Source: Bacteriovoracaceae bacterium (lineage in GTDB: Bacteria > Bdellovibrionota > Bacteriovoracia > Bacteriovoracales > Bacteriovoracaceae). From it: a stretch of 64,000 nt of DNA. The translations under genes and the position numbers were made by a program. Shown here one piece after another: positions 1-8,441 of this stretch; within the stretch, counting starts at the first letter, position 1, and every line of letters begins with the position of its first letter. Location of the stretch: NCBI GenBank assembly GCA_023701435.1, contig JAMPXB010000020.1, positions 1-64,000 on the forward strand, read 5' to 3'. The notes beneath the pieces are model-generated. The model was not told the origin of the DNA, did not search any database, and worked only from the letters and a program-made list of their open reading frames with translations.

Positions 1-48
1 AGCTAAATATATCGATTATTACAATAACCAAAGACCTCAATGGGGACT

Positions 49-80
49 AAAAAAAAGAACCCCGGCTGAGTGCCGGGATT
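49..80 (-). terminator. Rho-independent terminator of the collagen-like gene
   Basis: Read on the minus strand there is a 6-bp stem CCCGGC/GCCGGG with a 5-base loop, followed by GTTC and then a run of T. It lies about 100 bases after the stop codon of the collagen-like gene, which is the only gene reading into it. Confidence 0.8.
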
Positions 81-178
81 CTGGTTAGGGTCTTTTCTTT
101 TTGTGTCCGGAAAACCGGGTACAGATCACGAAGGGGTGCCTCTTTAAAATCAAACTTACTGAATTAAACGACTAGCAA

Positions 179-1162
179 TTAATCATCGTAACCTTTGCCA
201 GGGGCTCCATCTTTACCAGGGGCACCGTCTTTGCCAGGGGCTCCATCTTTACCAGGGGCACCGTCTTTACCAGGAGCTCCGTCTTTACCAGGAGCTCCGT
301 CTTTACCAGGAGCTCCGTCTTTACCAGGAGCTCCGTCTTTACCAGGGGCACCGTCTTTACCGGGGGCACCATCTTTGCCAGGAGCTCCGTCTTTACCATT
401 ATATCCGTCTTTGCCATTTGAACCGTCTTTGCCATTTGAACCATCTTTACCGTTATAACCGTCTTTACCGTTTGAACCATCCTTGCCATCTTTACCATCA
501 GAACCATCTTTGCCATCTTTACCATCTTTACCATCTGAACCGTCTTTACCGTCTGAACCATCCTTGCCATCTTTGCCATCTGAACCGTCTTTGCCGTCAG
601 CACCGTCTTTACCATCTCTACCATCGCGGATTTCGTCTTTTATGTGCTTAATTATTAAATAAGTCACAACACCAATAATGATAATCCCAGCTACAATCAG
701 TGCCCTTCGATAAGAAACTGAACCACCGCCAGAGAAGCCTACTCCTCGCTTATAGTTTTGTTCCATGTACTTCATGGCAGCTTCTGAAGCTTCTTCTGCT
801 GAAAGATTTTGTGTCTGAATTGCTGCTAACATTCGGTTGTAACCACTTCTCGCAGCTCCATCCAAAATATTGGATTGCATGTAACTCAAAATTTCTTTTT
901 CAGAAATACCTTCATCTTTAAGTCTCAAGAGAGCTTCTTCCAATTCTTTTTGTGCATGATCACGAAAATAAGGATCTTGTTGGTCCCACTCAACCGTCAT
1001 GTCATAGCGAAACTTGTCAAAAACGCTAGCAATTTTTTCGTTCGTAACTCTCATCTCTGCTTTGTAGTCTGTCAATGTGTGAGCTTTCAAATTCTGTGGA
1101 ATCGTTGATGTAACTGACAAAACGGCCAAAAGAACCCCGGTACCCTTTTTGAATTTTTTCAT
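179..1162 (-). CDS. Collagen-like repeat membrane protein
   Basis: The N-terminus is basic and then hydrophobic like a signal peptide, followed by a roughly 120-residue helical, charged region. A strong transmembrane segment ([19 protein letters not shown]) sits near residues 150-170. The C-terminal 150 residues are a collagen-like Gly-X-Y tract, first GKDG/GSDGKD units and then eleven GAPGKD units, ending GYDD. I chose the ATG at 1162 rather than the GTG nine bases upstream because AGGTGGGGG lies just before that ATG. The function is unknown; collagen-like tails in bacteria usually form trimeric stalks. The topology is odd: if the signal peptide is cleaved, the basic residues after the second hydrophobic segment (KHIKDEIR) would favour a cytoplasmic tail. 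If it is not cleaved, the tail would be outside. A terminator follows the gene. Confidence 0.85.
   Translation of the reverse strand: MKKFKKGTGVLLAVLSVTSTIPQNLKAHTLTDYKAEMRVTNEKIASVFDKFRYDMTVEWDQQDPYFRDHAQKELEEALLRLKDEGISEKEILSYMQSNILDGAARSGYNRMLAAIQTQNLSAEEASEAAMKYMEQNYKRGVGFSGGGSVSYRRALIVAGIIIIGVVTYLIIKHIKDEIRDGRDGKDGADGKDGSDGKDGKDGSDGKDGSDGKDGKDGKDGSDGKDGKDGSNGKDGYNGKDGSNGKDGSNGKDGYNGKDGAPGKDGAPGKDGAPGKDGAPGKDGAPGKDGAPGKDGAPGKDGAPGKDGAPGKDGAPGKDGAPGKGYDD
190..630 (-). repeat. Tandem 18-bp and shorter collagen-coding repeats
   Basis: Positions about 195-395 hold eleven near-identical 18-bp units encoding GAPGKD. Positions about 395-630 hold less regular 9/18-bp units encoding GKDG, GSN and GYN variants. 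Copies differ mostly at wobble positions (ggggctcc versus ggagctcc), and identical copies are grouped in blocks, as expected from recent slippage or unequal exchange. Confidence 0.9.
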
Positions 1163-1195
1163 TTCCCCCACCTTTAATGGTTTAAAGTTAAACTA

Positions 1196-1231
1196 ACGGT
1201 AGAAAAACTACTTTGATTATAAAATTACCGT
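1196..1231. promoter_or_regulatory. Inverted repeat around a TATAAT in the 1163-1538 gap
   Basis: ACGGTA and TACCGT half-sites flank a region which, on the minus strand, contains TATAAT upstream of the collagen-like gene. I found no convincing -35 box. This could be an operator or chance. The rest of the 370-base gap to the SET gene shows only AT-rich sequence and a 21-codon open frame that I do not credit. Confidence 0.25.
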
Positions 1232-1538
1232 CAATGGTGATTCTTTTTATCTGCTACTAGAACGAGAGAACATATTACTTAAAGAATTGTGCTGGCCATG
1301 AGCATCGCTGCTTCAGTCTTGCTGTTAAATAGGTGAGTTTATAGAAATGAATTTGAATAAAAAAATCGACATACTTGGCCAATGCATAGCTTGTCTTGCG
1401 TACCTCATTTAAACATAATTTTCACTTAATGAACCTTTAACACTGATTTGAAATTTCTTTGGATCTTATGAAGGTGACAACGTGGAAAATTCACAATATT
1501 GAACCGTTTCTTTTATATCTTATTAAAGGGACATTAAG

Positions 1539-2207
1539 ATGAGTGTAGAGAATTATTCAAAATATCTGGGTGTAGAATATTTTCAAGATTCTTTGGTCAA
1601 TCTCGCTAAAAAGAAGGAAGAGAGAAGAAAATATTTTCAGGATGATTTCCCTAAATATTTTGGAGTCGAATATCTTCAACAATCAATCGTTGATCCTGAC
1701 GTGTTGCCCTTACTTGAAAAGCATGACATTACCCAGGACCCACAATATTCGCAAATTAATGTACAGAGGCGAATTGATCTTCATGGCCATTACCTTGAAA
1801 GAGGAGGATTCCCAGAAGATCGTCGAGTATATGTGGCACTTTCTTCTCCCGAGATGGGTTTTGGAGTTTTCGCTAATGTATACATTCCGGCCTGGTCAAT
1901 CATTGCTGAGTACACCGGTATCATCACCAACAAATTTCCCAACACTGACTATGCGTGGATCTATTATTCAACTCTGAAAGATTCAAATGCCGATGAAATC
2001 AAGTTAAAAGTGGATTCAAGAGCTAAGGGGAATATCGCTCGCTTTGTAAATCATTCTGAAAATCCAAATTGTGATGTAGTTCATGTCCCTTATAAAAACA
2101 GATGGAGAACACTTTATATTTCAAATAAATCTATTTTACAGGATGAAGAATTGAGCGTTTATTACGGATCAAACTATTGGAGTACTCGAACTAAAATTAA
2201 TAATTAA
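1539..2207 (+). CDS. SET-domain protein, putative protein-lysine methyltransferase
   Basis: The C-terminal 130 residues have the hallmarks of a SET domain: the start-of-domain pattern SPEMGFGVFA, then RFVNHSENPNC (the family RFxNHSxxPN motif that binds S-adenosylmethionine and forms the pseudoknot), then EELSVYYG (the usual GEEL-x-Y-x-Y). The first 90 residues include an imperfect duplication (KYLGVEYFQDSLV and KYFGVEYLQQSIV) that I do not recognise. AAAGGG lies before the ATG. SET proteins transfer methyl groups to lysines; bacterial ones are sporadic and some act on host proteins or on the bacterium's own DNA-binding or ribosomal proteins. The substrate here is unknown. It appears monocistronic. 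Confidence 0.85.
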   Translation: MSVENYSKYLGVEYFQDSLVNLAKKKEERRKYFQDDFPKYFGVEYLQQSIVDPDVLPLLEKHDITQDPQYSQINVQRRIDLHGHYLERGGFPEDRRVYVALSSPEMGFGVFANVYIPAWSIIAEYTGIITNKFPNTDYAWIYYSTLKDSNADEIKLKVDSRAKGNIARFVNHSENPNCDVVHVPYKNRWRTLYISNKSILQDEELSVYYGSNYWSTRTKINN

Positions 2208-2313
2208 AGAGCCGCTCTTGTCCTTAAGAAAATATTCACCTTCATTCATACCAGTGTCAAAACGGACTCATTCAGCCTCATTTTCTAAAGGTAGTAAATA
2301 TAGAGTTCCTACC

Positions 2314-3370
2314 ATGAAAAAGGCACTACTCCTCATCATTACTCTGTGTTTTTCTATTAATCTCCAAGCTCAGATTTTTCAAGTTGAAGTCACTGACTAC
2401 GACGGACTAGATTCTATCGGCCCACTTAAAAACTTTATCGATAGTGAACTATTAAAATTCCAGAACGAGGTCAACGAAGACATCCCTAACGGGAGTCCTG
2501 CGCGCATTATGAGAGGCATGGCCAACGCTTCGACGGTACATATCTTATCGGTGTATCGATGAGTGCGGCTGCAGATCTTGATCATGAGAATGGCACAAAA
2601 AGTGATGTTAGCGGAGTTGGCCTCGCGCCTGCACTCCTTATTGGAGGGAACCTCGATCAATTAGGCGTTTCACATTTTGCAGGAATGGATACCGAGCGCC
2701 TCAATGCTTACGTTAATTTGATGAGCTTTGGGTACGACCAAAATTTAACGGGCATTCTCGGCTATGATGCCGAAGCCGGTGTCAGCACAAAAACGGCTGG
2801 GTTCAAACTTCAGTATCTATGGTTACCGGCCAAAGAGTATAGATACGCATCGTGGGGAGGATTAAACCTCCACTGGGGTTATCAGTATAATGAATCTAAG
2901 TTTTCATTTGAACGAGAACTCAATGAGGTCATTGATTTTACCAATGGACAGCAAAATTTTAACGGCCAAATTATTGGAAGACCGATATTTAAGGTTGATG
3001 TTAAGACTCATACAATTCCCCTGGAAATATCAACTGATATCCGCATCTTTAAGTTTCTAAGTTTCTAAGTTTCTTTGGTGGTGCAGGAGTTAATATTAAT
3101 CTGGGTAAGGCCAAGGGAACCGGCGAAGCGGATGTCGCAGCAACTCCTCTAGTATGTACTGATGGAGGTGCTATTTGCGAAGGAGGAAGAACTCTCCAAA
3201 TGCAAGTTAGGGCCACAGCCGATACTGAAGATCGAGTGGAGCCATTAACTGCACGGGCATTTCTGGGAACCCAAATCAATTTTCCGCATGTTCAGTTATA
3301 TGGGCAAATCGACAACAGCATTGCTACCGAAGTTTACGGCGTTTCTGCAGGTCTAAGATACGTTCATTAA
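2314..3370 (+). pseudogene. Frameshifted outer-membrane-like protein gene
   Basis: The gene starts with a signal peptide (MKKALLLIITLCFSINLQAQ) and ends in a beta-barrel-like strand ([10 protein letters not shown]), but lies in three frames. Near 2528-2532 one T seems lost: restoring it joins ...RGMANA to FDGTYLIGVS. At 3051-3074 three copies of AAGTTTCT put a stop in frame; with two copies the frame runs on through LSFFGGAGVNINLG. Repaired, it would encode about 350 residues. The role is unknown, presumably an outer-membrane beta-barrel. The second lesion could be a phase switch rather than decay, but the first makes a dead gene more likely unless a sequencing error is involved. Confidence 0.75.
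3051..3074 (+). repeat. Three tandem copies of an 8-bp unit inside a coding region
   Basis: AAGTTTCT occurs three times head to tail. Each unit changes the reading frame by two bases. Two or five copies would keep the outer-membrane-like gene open; three copies give a stop at 3066-3068. Confidence 0.9.
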
Positions 3371-3705
3371 ATTCAATCCATTTTAACCCGGCCTATTTGA
3401 CCGAAGAACGCATCGCTAAAGCAAAGGAGCTCAAACTCGCGATTACTGCGGGCATTAGCCCTGACCACGTGGAAAAATCTGTGACCGTGATACAATAGTT
3501 CGTGCTATGCAAACGGGCAAGATTGTTGGTTATTCGAGCGACGTCTGGTTTCCTCGGCCATGGCATGACTCCTTATACAGCAGGAACTCCCCTCTCCGCT
3601 CAGGCCCGCTGTGTGGCCGGTGATACAACGAAAGGTTCTGAGGAAGCAGAAAAATTCCGGACGACTAGACCGACACCAGAAGGAATGTATCAACCGAATA
3701 TATGA
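3371..3705 (+). pseudogene. Remnant of NAD-dependent formate dehydrogenase
   Basis: Short conserved blocks of the D-2-hydroxyacid-type formate dehydrogenase (about 400 residues when intact) survive in order: [20 protein letters not shown] and [11 protein letters not shown]; then, in another frame, [11 protein letters not shown] and VGYSSDVWFP; then, in a third frame, GMTPYTAGTPLSAQAR; and the C-terminal KGSEEAEKF. The N-terminal part, the NAD-binding core between DHV and CDRD, and pieces around DVWFP and after AGD are missing. So this is a gene reduced by several internal deletions. An intact enzyme would oxidise formate to CO2 with NAD. It lies beside the formate-using class III ribonucleotide reductase. 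Confidence 0.8.
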
Positions 3706-3717
3706 ATTCTTGAGTAA

Positions 3718-3752
3718 GAGGCCAGAGGCAATTGAACCTCTGGCCTTCTCTT
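3718..3752 (+). terminator. Strong hairpin after the formate dehydrogenase remnant
   Basis: An inverted repeat GGCCAGAGG/CCTCTGGCC with an 8-base loop is followed by TTCTCTT. It probably ended transcription of the formate dehydrogenase gene and may also serve the convergent nrdD. A palindrome CTATTTGCAAATAG at 3800-3813 lies nearer nrdD. Confidence 0.65.
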
Positions 3753-3856
3753 AGACCGACATTCTTTAAATTAAGAAAAAGACTTCCCTTGTTTTTTTGC
3801 TATTTGCAAATAGTTTTGATCTTTTCTTTCGAATATTTACTAAAGAAAAAAAAGCA

Positions 3857-5656
3857 TTAAACCATGACTTTCGGGCGTTCTGTCTTCCGATGATAATACC
3901 GGAGTTTATTTTCAACCTGTCGAGCATTTGAAAAACTACTGATGCGCTTTAAGTAACCTATGACCCGAGTCCCGTAATCAACATTATCACTTCCGCACTG
4001 GCCACATAGTCTCAATGTTCGCTTATCGATACATCCACACTCATTACAGATTGTAATTTTGACATTAGTACAAAAATAATTACAGCCTGTTTGGGCCGAT
4101 AAATTTATTATCTTTCGAAATCCTTCCTGATTTAAAACTTCATCCAGATTTAAATGTAAAGCTGAACCTCCATCAAGATATCGATTTATTTTCTCTCCAT
4201 GCAACACAAATTTATCGACAACATTTGTGCTTTCATCCTCGACTACATAAAAATAGGAGTTATAACAATTTCTTGAAACTTGATACCCATCGACCATGTC
4301 CCATTTGGCATTCTTGACACCTAAATTTTCGGCAGGAACAAACTCAGTATTGAACATATGTCCGTATTTCTTTTTTGCCTCAATATTCGCATCGTAAATA
4401 ATTTTAAGTAGTCCACCAACAAAGTTAATATATTCCTCGTTGTTTGTTGGTTTGATGCCAGCTGATTCTGCGGCTTCAACCATTCCATTAATTCCGATAG
4501 TTAAGAATTGTTTTTTTAACGAGATAAAACCCGCTGTATAAACCGGTAACATGTCATGATTAAAAAAATCATCCATTAGATTTTTATAGGCAATCTGATA
4601 CTTATGAATTTTCTGTACTTCAGTTTTTAAATCCCTTTTATCTTGAACTAGTCGATTCATATTAATGGTGATCACATTTATAGATCCAGTTGAAACCCCA
4701 CCAGCTCCAAGTGAATAACTGAAAGTATTATCAGATATCTCATTACGCAGACGACAGCACGACGCCAGAGAATCTGCGCTTTTTGATTGATAAATAAAGA
4801 ATGAGTTACCATTGGCCAGTTCTTTTGAACAACTACCAGTAAATTCTCTATCAACTGGTCCATTCTCATCAATCAGCATCGCTGCTGTAATAACAGGAAA
4901 AGTTAGTATCGATTTTTTCCTTTCCTGGTTAAACCAATTCATAAAATACCACTGTAATTTCTTTACGCTCTCGTAGTCTGGACGATCGCCATTGGGAAAA
5001 ACAAAACTTCCAAAGAGACTGTCAAAATATGACTTATCATAAATTGAGATGTTCCAAAAAACAGACTGATATCCACGAGCCGCTGCAGGTTGGTTTATTG
5101 AGTACACAATGTGTTGAAAATGATTTTCGATTATCTTTGCATGTTCTTCAAGATAATCATCACCATAGTCATTACGTGCAAAATGATCGAAATAGAGTAA
5201 AAATTCCACAGTCGCAATGGCTCCTGCAAACTGTGCAGAGATTGCAAATATTAAATTGATAAATGAGCCGCAATAACTCTCAAGATGGTTGGGCGGTAAC
5301 GATTCTCCTCCCAACCCTTTTAACCCGTTCAAGAGAAAAGGATACATTGAAATTGAAGCACAGTATGGCTTCAGTGATGTTTCATCATGGACATATATCT
5401 CATGCTGTTTAATTTGTCGCAAATATTCACGGGCAAGCTCAGATCCAAACAATTCTTCAATTTTATTAAAAACTAATTTTCGGTTTATTTGAATATTAAT
5501 GTCCTTATTTAATTCTGCCTCTAACGTTGCAATGTTCTTAAAAGACACATTCGCATTAGGATCAAAAGATGATCCACTGGCAGCATTCTCGGCATGCAAA
5601 TAATCATTTATAAAATTTATTTTTGTTGAAACTTGATGATCCGTTAAAACTAACAT
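3857..5656 (-). CDS. nrdD: Anaerobic (class III) ribonucleoside-triphosphate reductase
   Basis: This enzyme reduces ribonucleoside triphosphates to deoxy forms using a glycyl radical and formate, without oxygen. Visible features are the active-site cysteines (YCAS near residue 110, ASCCRL near 300), the C-terminal zinc site CNECG...CGQCG, and the radical-bearing RVIGYL near residue 570, where many relatives have RVCGYLG. At 599 residues it lacks the N-terminal ATP-cone of longer relatives, so allosteric control of overall activity by ATP/dATP is probably absent. AAGGAG precedes the ATG. The activase gene nrdG lies just upstream on the same strand. Confidence 0.95.
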   Translation of the reverse strand: MLVLTDHQVSTKINFINDYLHAENAASGSSFDPNANVSFKNIATLEAELNKDINIQINRKLVFNKIEELFGSELAREYLRQIKQHEIYVHDETSLKPYCASISMYPFLLNGLKGLGGESLPPNHLESYCGSFINLIFAISAQFAGAIATVEFLLYFDHFARNDYGDDYLEEHAKIIENHFQHIVYSINQPAAARGYQSVFWNISIYDKSYFDSLFGSFVFPNGDRPDYESVKKLQWYFMNWFNQERKKSILTFPVITAAMLIDENGPVDREFTGSCSKELANGNSFFIYQSKSADSLASCCRLRNEISDNTFSYSLGAGGVSTGSINVITINMNRLVQDKRDLKTEVQKIHKYQIAYKNLMDDFFNHDMLPVYTAGFISLKKQFLTIGINGMVEAAESAGIKPTNNEEYINFVGGLLKIIYDANIEAKKKYGHMFNTEFVPAENLGVKNAKWDMVDGYQVSRNCYNSYFYVVEDESTNVVDKFVLHGEKINRYLDGGSALHLNLDEVLNQEGFRKIINLSAQTGCNYFCTNVKITICNECGCIDKRTLRLCGQCGSDNVDYGTRVIGYLKRISSFSNARQVENKLRYYHRKTERPKVMV

Positions 5657-5676
5657 TCCTTTCTCCTTGGTGAATG

Positions 5677-5706
5677 CCTGTGTGTAACTATGTGTATGTG
5701 TGTGTG
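5677..5706. repeat. TG/CA dinucleotide-rich tract between nrdG and nrdD
   Basis: TGTGTGTAACTATGTGTATG followed by more TG units fills much of the 55-base gap between the two genes. On the mRNA it reads as CA repeats just upstream of the nrdD ribosome-binding site. Length variation here could affect coupling. Confidence 0.7.
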
Positions 5707-5711
5707 AGAAA

Positions 5712-6149
5712 TTATATAAACTTGTGATTCTGTAGAATATTGTTCTTCACATCCCAAAATCTCTGATTCGTACTCAAAGAATCAAGTCCCCCTAATTCTT
5801 TTACATACGGTCCCGTCTTTAAAAAATCTAACTCTCGAATGATTTCATCCGATACATGTTCTGCCCCAGTAAACAGACAAGTTTTAAGATTTTTCTTCCG
5901 GGCAATTTTAAGTAAGTTAAGGAGTTGGTCATCCCATTCTCCTCCAAAAAAAACGACTGTGCTTATGTAGTTTTCATAAGGCAAAAGTTTTGACAGATAT
6001 AATTCTTCTGTTAGGTCTTCACCACTGTCTGCCCACAATTCTTTCGAATGACAGCCTGGACAGCGGTGTGGACAATTAGTGATTGAAAAAATCATGCTAA
6101 TTTCGCCCGGTACTTCTTGTAATGAAATAGAATAATCTCGAAATCTCAT
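5712..6149 (-). CDS. nrdG: Anaerobic ribonucleotide reductase activating protein
   Basis: A radical-SAM activase that installs the glycyl radical on NrdD. The CX3CX2C cluster motif appears as CPHRCPGC near residues 27-34, followed by HSKELW, typical of NrdG. The 145-residue length fits the family (about 150). GAGG precedes the ATG. It is the first gene of an nrdG-nrdD unit, the reverse of the common nrdD-nrdG order. Confidence 0.93.
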   Translation of the reverse strand: MRFRDYSISLQEVPGEISMIFSITNCPHRCPGCHSKELWADSGEDLTEELYLSKLLPYENYISTVVFFGGEWDDQLLNLLKIARKKNLKTCLFTGAEHVSDEIIRELDFLKTGPYVKELGGLDSLSTNQRFWDVKNNILQNHKFI

Positions 6150-6573
6150 AAATCTCTGCCTCGGAGAATGAGTGATATTTGTATCTACGACGAGACCGGA
6201 CTTTTACCGTTGCGGGTCAGTTTTGGAATTTCACCAAATTCATCAGTTCGTAGATAATTTCATTTTTATGTTTAAAAAAATTCGTGTCAAATCAAATTCA
6301 ATGAATGTATCAAACCTAACTGAATAGACTAATCTGGATCATGTATTTTCGTTCTTTATTGATTTCATAACCTCTTAAGTCTTATTTTCGTGTAATTCTC
6401 TCCGAACTAAGTTGTGACGATTTCGTTGTCTACACCGATGATAAATTTAAAATTTTCTACGTAAGAGGTTTGAGACGGAATTTCAATCGGTGTATCAATC
6501 GAAGATTTCAATTAGACAAGTCGATACTACGGTATTAACACGGGCAGTGAAAAGGTAATCCTTCCGTTACTGC
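6150..6573. other. Gene-free gap with three inverted repeats
   Basis: No credible open frame lies between nrdG and the kinase. It contains a 9-bp inverted repeat TATCTACGA (6182-6190)/TCGTAGATA (6248-6256) in the nrdG leader and a second one TACACCGAT (6431-6439)/ATCGGTGTA (6486-6494). A third pair, GGCAGT/ACTGCC around 6544-6574, may end the kinase transcript. It could hold a structured leader or small RNA, but this is unproven. Confidence 0.35.
6263..6290 (-). promoter_or_regulatory. Possible sigma-70-type promoter for nrdG-nrdD
   Basis: On the minus strand TTGACA is followed after 16 bases by TAAAAA. This would give a leader of about 105 bases before nrdG. I see no FNR-type (TTGAT-N4-ATCAA) or NrdR-type box. 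Confidence 0.4.
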
Positions 6574-7722
6574 CTATATTGGAACTATTTTCACACCACT
6601 TGCTTGACCATGCTTAAAAGGTAATTCAACGATAAAAGTTGCTCCATGATCAATCACGCTTTCAACCCAAATCCTTCCCCCATGGGCCTGCACTAACTGT
6701 TGTGAAATAAACAGGCCAAGACCAAGGCCTTTCACCTCTTTTACATCTGGAGACGTCTTAAAAGAAAAGATATTTTTTTGTTTGTCTTTGTCTATACCTG
6801 GCCCATGGTCCTGAAGCGAAATTTGAACTGCTTCATCCGTAGTACTTAGTTTCACTTCAATGGGTTTTCCAGCAGCATATCGAATGGCATTGGTAAGCAA
6901 ATTAACTACGACCTGTTCAATTCGTAATTTATCCCACATACCTAATATAATGGGAGAGGAGGAATTGAACTTTGGTACACCACAGTTGGCCTTTATGAAC
7001 TGCTCACTCATCTTTTCCAGGATATCTTGTATTAATTCTGTCATGTTGAATTGCTCTAATTCAATCTTAAGTCTGCCTGTTCGGATTCTTGAGACATCAA
7101 GCATCTCATCTACCAGCCGATTCACCTTATTGACTTGATCATTAATTTGCACAAGTAGATGATCCACATCTTCTTTTGAATATGTACTCTGATCGTCCTT
7201 GTTTGCCCTTCGATTGAAAACCTCGATCTGAAGACTTAATACAGATAAGGGATTTTTTAATTCATGTGAAGTTATTGAAATGAATTCGTCTCTGGACTTA
7301 ACTGTTCTTTCCAGAGCATCCTTACTCTCGACCAGATATTTCTCAGCATTTTTCCTGTCAGAAATATCCCTCAAGAACGCACAAAATTTCTTTTCACCAT
7401 TTTTCTCAAAGAAAGAGACAGACAACTCAATGGGAAATTCAGTTCCATTACGGCGAAGCCCTGAAAGTTCGAGCCTGTTGTTAATAACTGGGCCTTCCCC
7501 TGTTTTAAGAAATTTGGTTAACCCTTTTTCGTGCGCTTCACGATATTTGTGCGGGATAATTGTCTCTGACATTCGACGACCGATAGCCTCGGATTTTTTC
7601 CAACCAAAAATTACTTCAGCATGCCGGTTCCATGCAACAATATTGCCCTTAGCGTCCATAACCACTACCGCATCAAGAGCATTTTCAAGGACAGAGTTAG
7701 GGACTGATATTATTTTGTCCAT
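6574..7722 (-). CDS. PAS-domain sensor histidine kinase
   Basis: A soluble two-component kinase. Residues about 5-125 form a PAS sensor domain (ALDAVVVMDAKGNIVAWN, then the PAC end FLRDISDRKNAE). This is followed by a HisKA dimerisation domain with the phospho-acceptor histidine in SITSHELKNPLS near residue 154, then a HATPase domain with an N-box (NLLTNAIRYA), G1 (DHGPGID) and G2 (GLGLGLFIS). There is no transmembrane segment and no receiver domain, so it probably senses an intracellular cue through PAS and signals to an unlinked regulator. No response regulator gene is adjacent. Confidence 0.92.
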   Translation of the reverse strand: MDKIISVPNSVLENALDAVVVMDAKGNIVAWNRHAEVIFGWKKSEAIGRRMSETIIPHKYREAHEKGLTKFLKTGEGPVINNRLELSGLRRNGTEFPIELSVSFFEKNGEKKFCAFLRDISDRKNAEKYLVESKDALERTVKSRDEFISITSHELKNPLSVLSLQIEVFNRRANKDDQSTYSKEDVDHLLVQINDQVNKVNRLVDEMLDVSRIRTGRLKIELEQFNMTELIQDILEKMSEQFIKANCGVPKFNSSSPIILGMWDKLRIEQVVVNLLTNAIRYAAGKPIEVKLSTTDEAVQISLQDHGPGIDKDKQKNIFSFKTSPDVKEVKGLGLGLFISQQLVQAHGGRIWVESVIDHGATFIVELPFKHGQASGVKIVPI

Positions 7723-7849
7723 GGTATAAAGTTTGAACGTAAAGAATAGAAGGTCAATTTAAGGCATGCTTAATTTACTACAGCAAACGACTAGCCGATC
7801 TAGGCTCCATCACTCATTTCTCTGATATGAATCTGGAAATACAACGTCT

Positions 7850-7957
7850 TCCCCAAAAATCCGAAAGGGGTCAGGATGATGTCTCGTTGTCTGTGAATTG
7901 ATAAATGAAATTCACGCAGTAACGTCTACCGTTTGGTCTGTATTAATTTGGTTGCGG
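7850..7957 (+). repeat. Left copy of the tRNA-end duplication
   Basis: Two blocks, TCCCCAAAAATCCGAAAGGGG plus TCAGGATGA (7850-7879) and CTGTATTAATTTGGTTGCGG (7938-7957), recur exactly at 11663-11692 and 11751-11770. ATTCACGCAG also recurs between them at different spacing. The second block contains the CCA end and the last bases of the initiator tRNA. The copy probably marks an element boundary or the remains of a duplicated tRNA gene. Confidence 0.75.
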
Positions 7958-8429
7958 AACTGGACGAATAAACCACCGAACCTATCCGCACGATATTGTT
8001 GATATTTCTCACCTAGAAAAACAGGGGATTTCCCAAAAAGCCAGCGAATTATACGAAAAAGGCTATTCAAATAGAGCTGTTTCCAGAGAGCTTGGAATAA
8101 GCAAAACAGCTGTAAAAAGCCGCCTAAACGAAGCAGGAGCGGAACTCAGAAGCCACTCCAAATGCCAGTTCAATACCGAGAAAAAGCCAAAAGCAAAAAG
8201 CATCAAAACCGCCCCCTACGGGTACTGTCTGGTTGACGGGATGCTCCATAAAGACCCTAGAAAGCAATCGGTTTTGAACCTCATTCTCAAATGGGCGAAA
8301 CAGGGCCAAAGCCATTGTGCCATCGCCAGAAAACTCAACGAACAAAAAGTAAACCCCAGACACGCATAGAAATGGAGCCAGCCTACCGTTGGCTTCATCA
8401 TCAAACGTCACCAGGAAAATAAAAACTAA
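7947..8429 (+). pseudogene. 5'-truncated recombinase with internal stop
   Basis: The frame is open from just after a stop in the tRNA-end repeat and has no credible start codon. It encodes a helix-turn-helix-like stretch (GYSNRAVSRELGISKTAVKS), then a recombinase-type block (TAPYGYCLVDGMLHKDP, LNLILKWAKQGQSHCAIARK), an amber codon at 8367-8369, then KWSQPTVGFIIKRH. This matches the DNA-binding half of large serine recombinases, in which the PYGY and KWS-x-x-TV segments are typical. The catalytic N-terminus is absent. The truncation point coincides with the element boundary. Confidence 0.6.
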
Positions 8430-8441
8430 TCGGTGGATAAC

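Noticed and set aside
190..630. CRISPR array
   Set aside because: The tandem repeats are contiguous and coding, without spacers.
195..651. Plus- and minus-strand open frames full of PSLPGA, CHLYHL or MVKMVK repeats
   Set aside because: They are other-frame readings of the collagen-coding repeat; the GAPGKD frame has the signal peptide and a ribosome-binding site.
1350..1415. Possible 21-codon gene upstream of the SET gene
   Set aside because: The ribosome-binding site is poor and the reading is short with no features; not enough to call.
3800..3813. Perfect palindrome CTATTTGCAAATAG downstream of nrdD
   Set aside because: On the nrdD strand it is followed by A rather than T residues, so it is not a normal terminator; it may be chance in AT-rich sequence.
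8124..8411. Two minus-strand open frames of 95 and 62 residues
   Set aside because: They lie opposite the recombinase relic, whose residues match a known family; the minus frames match nothing I recognise.
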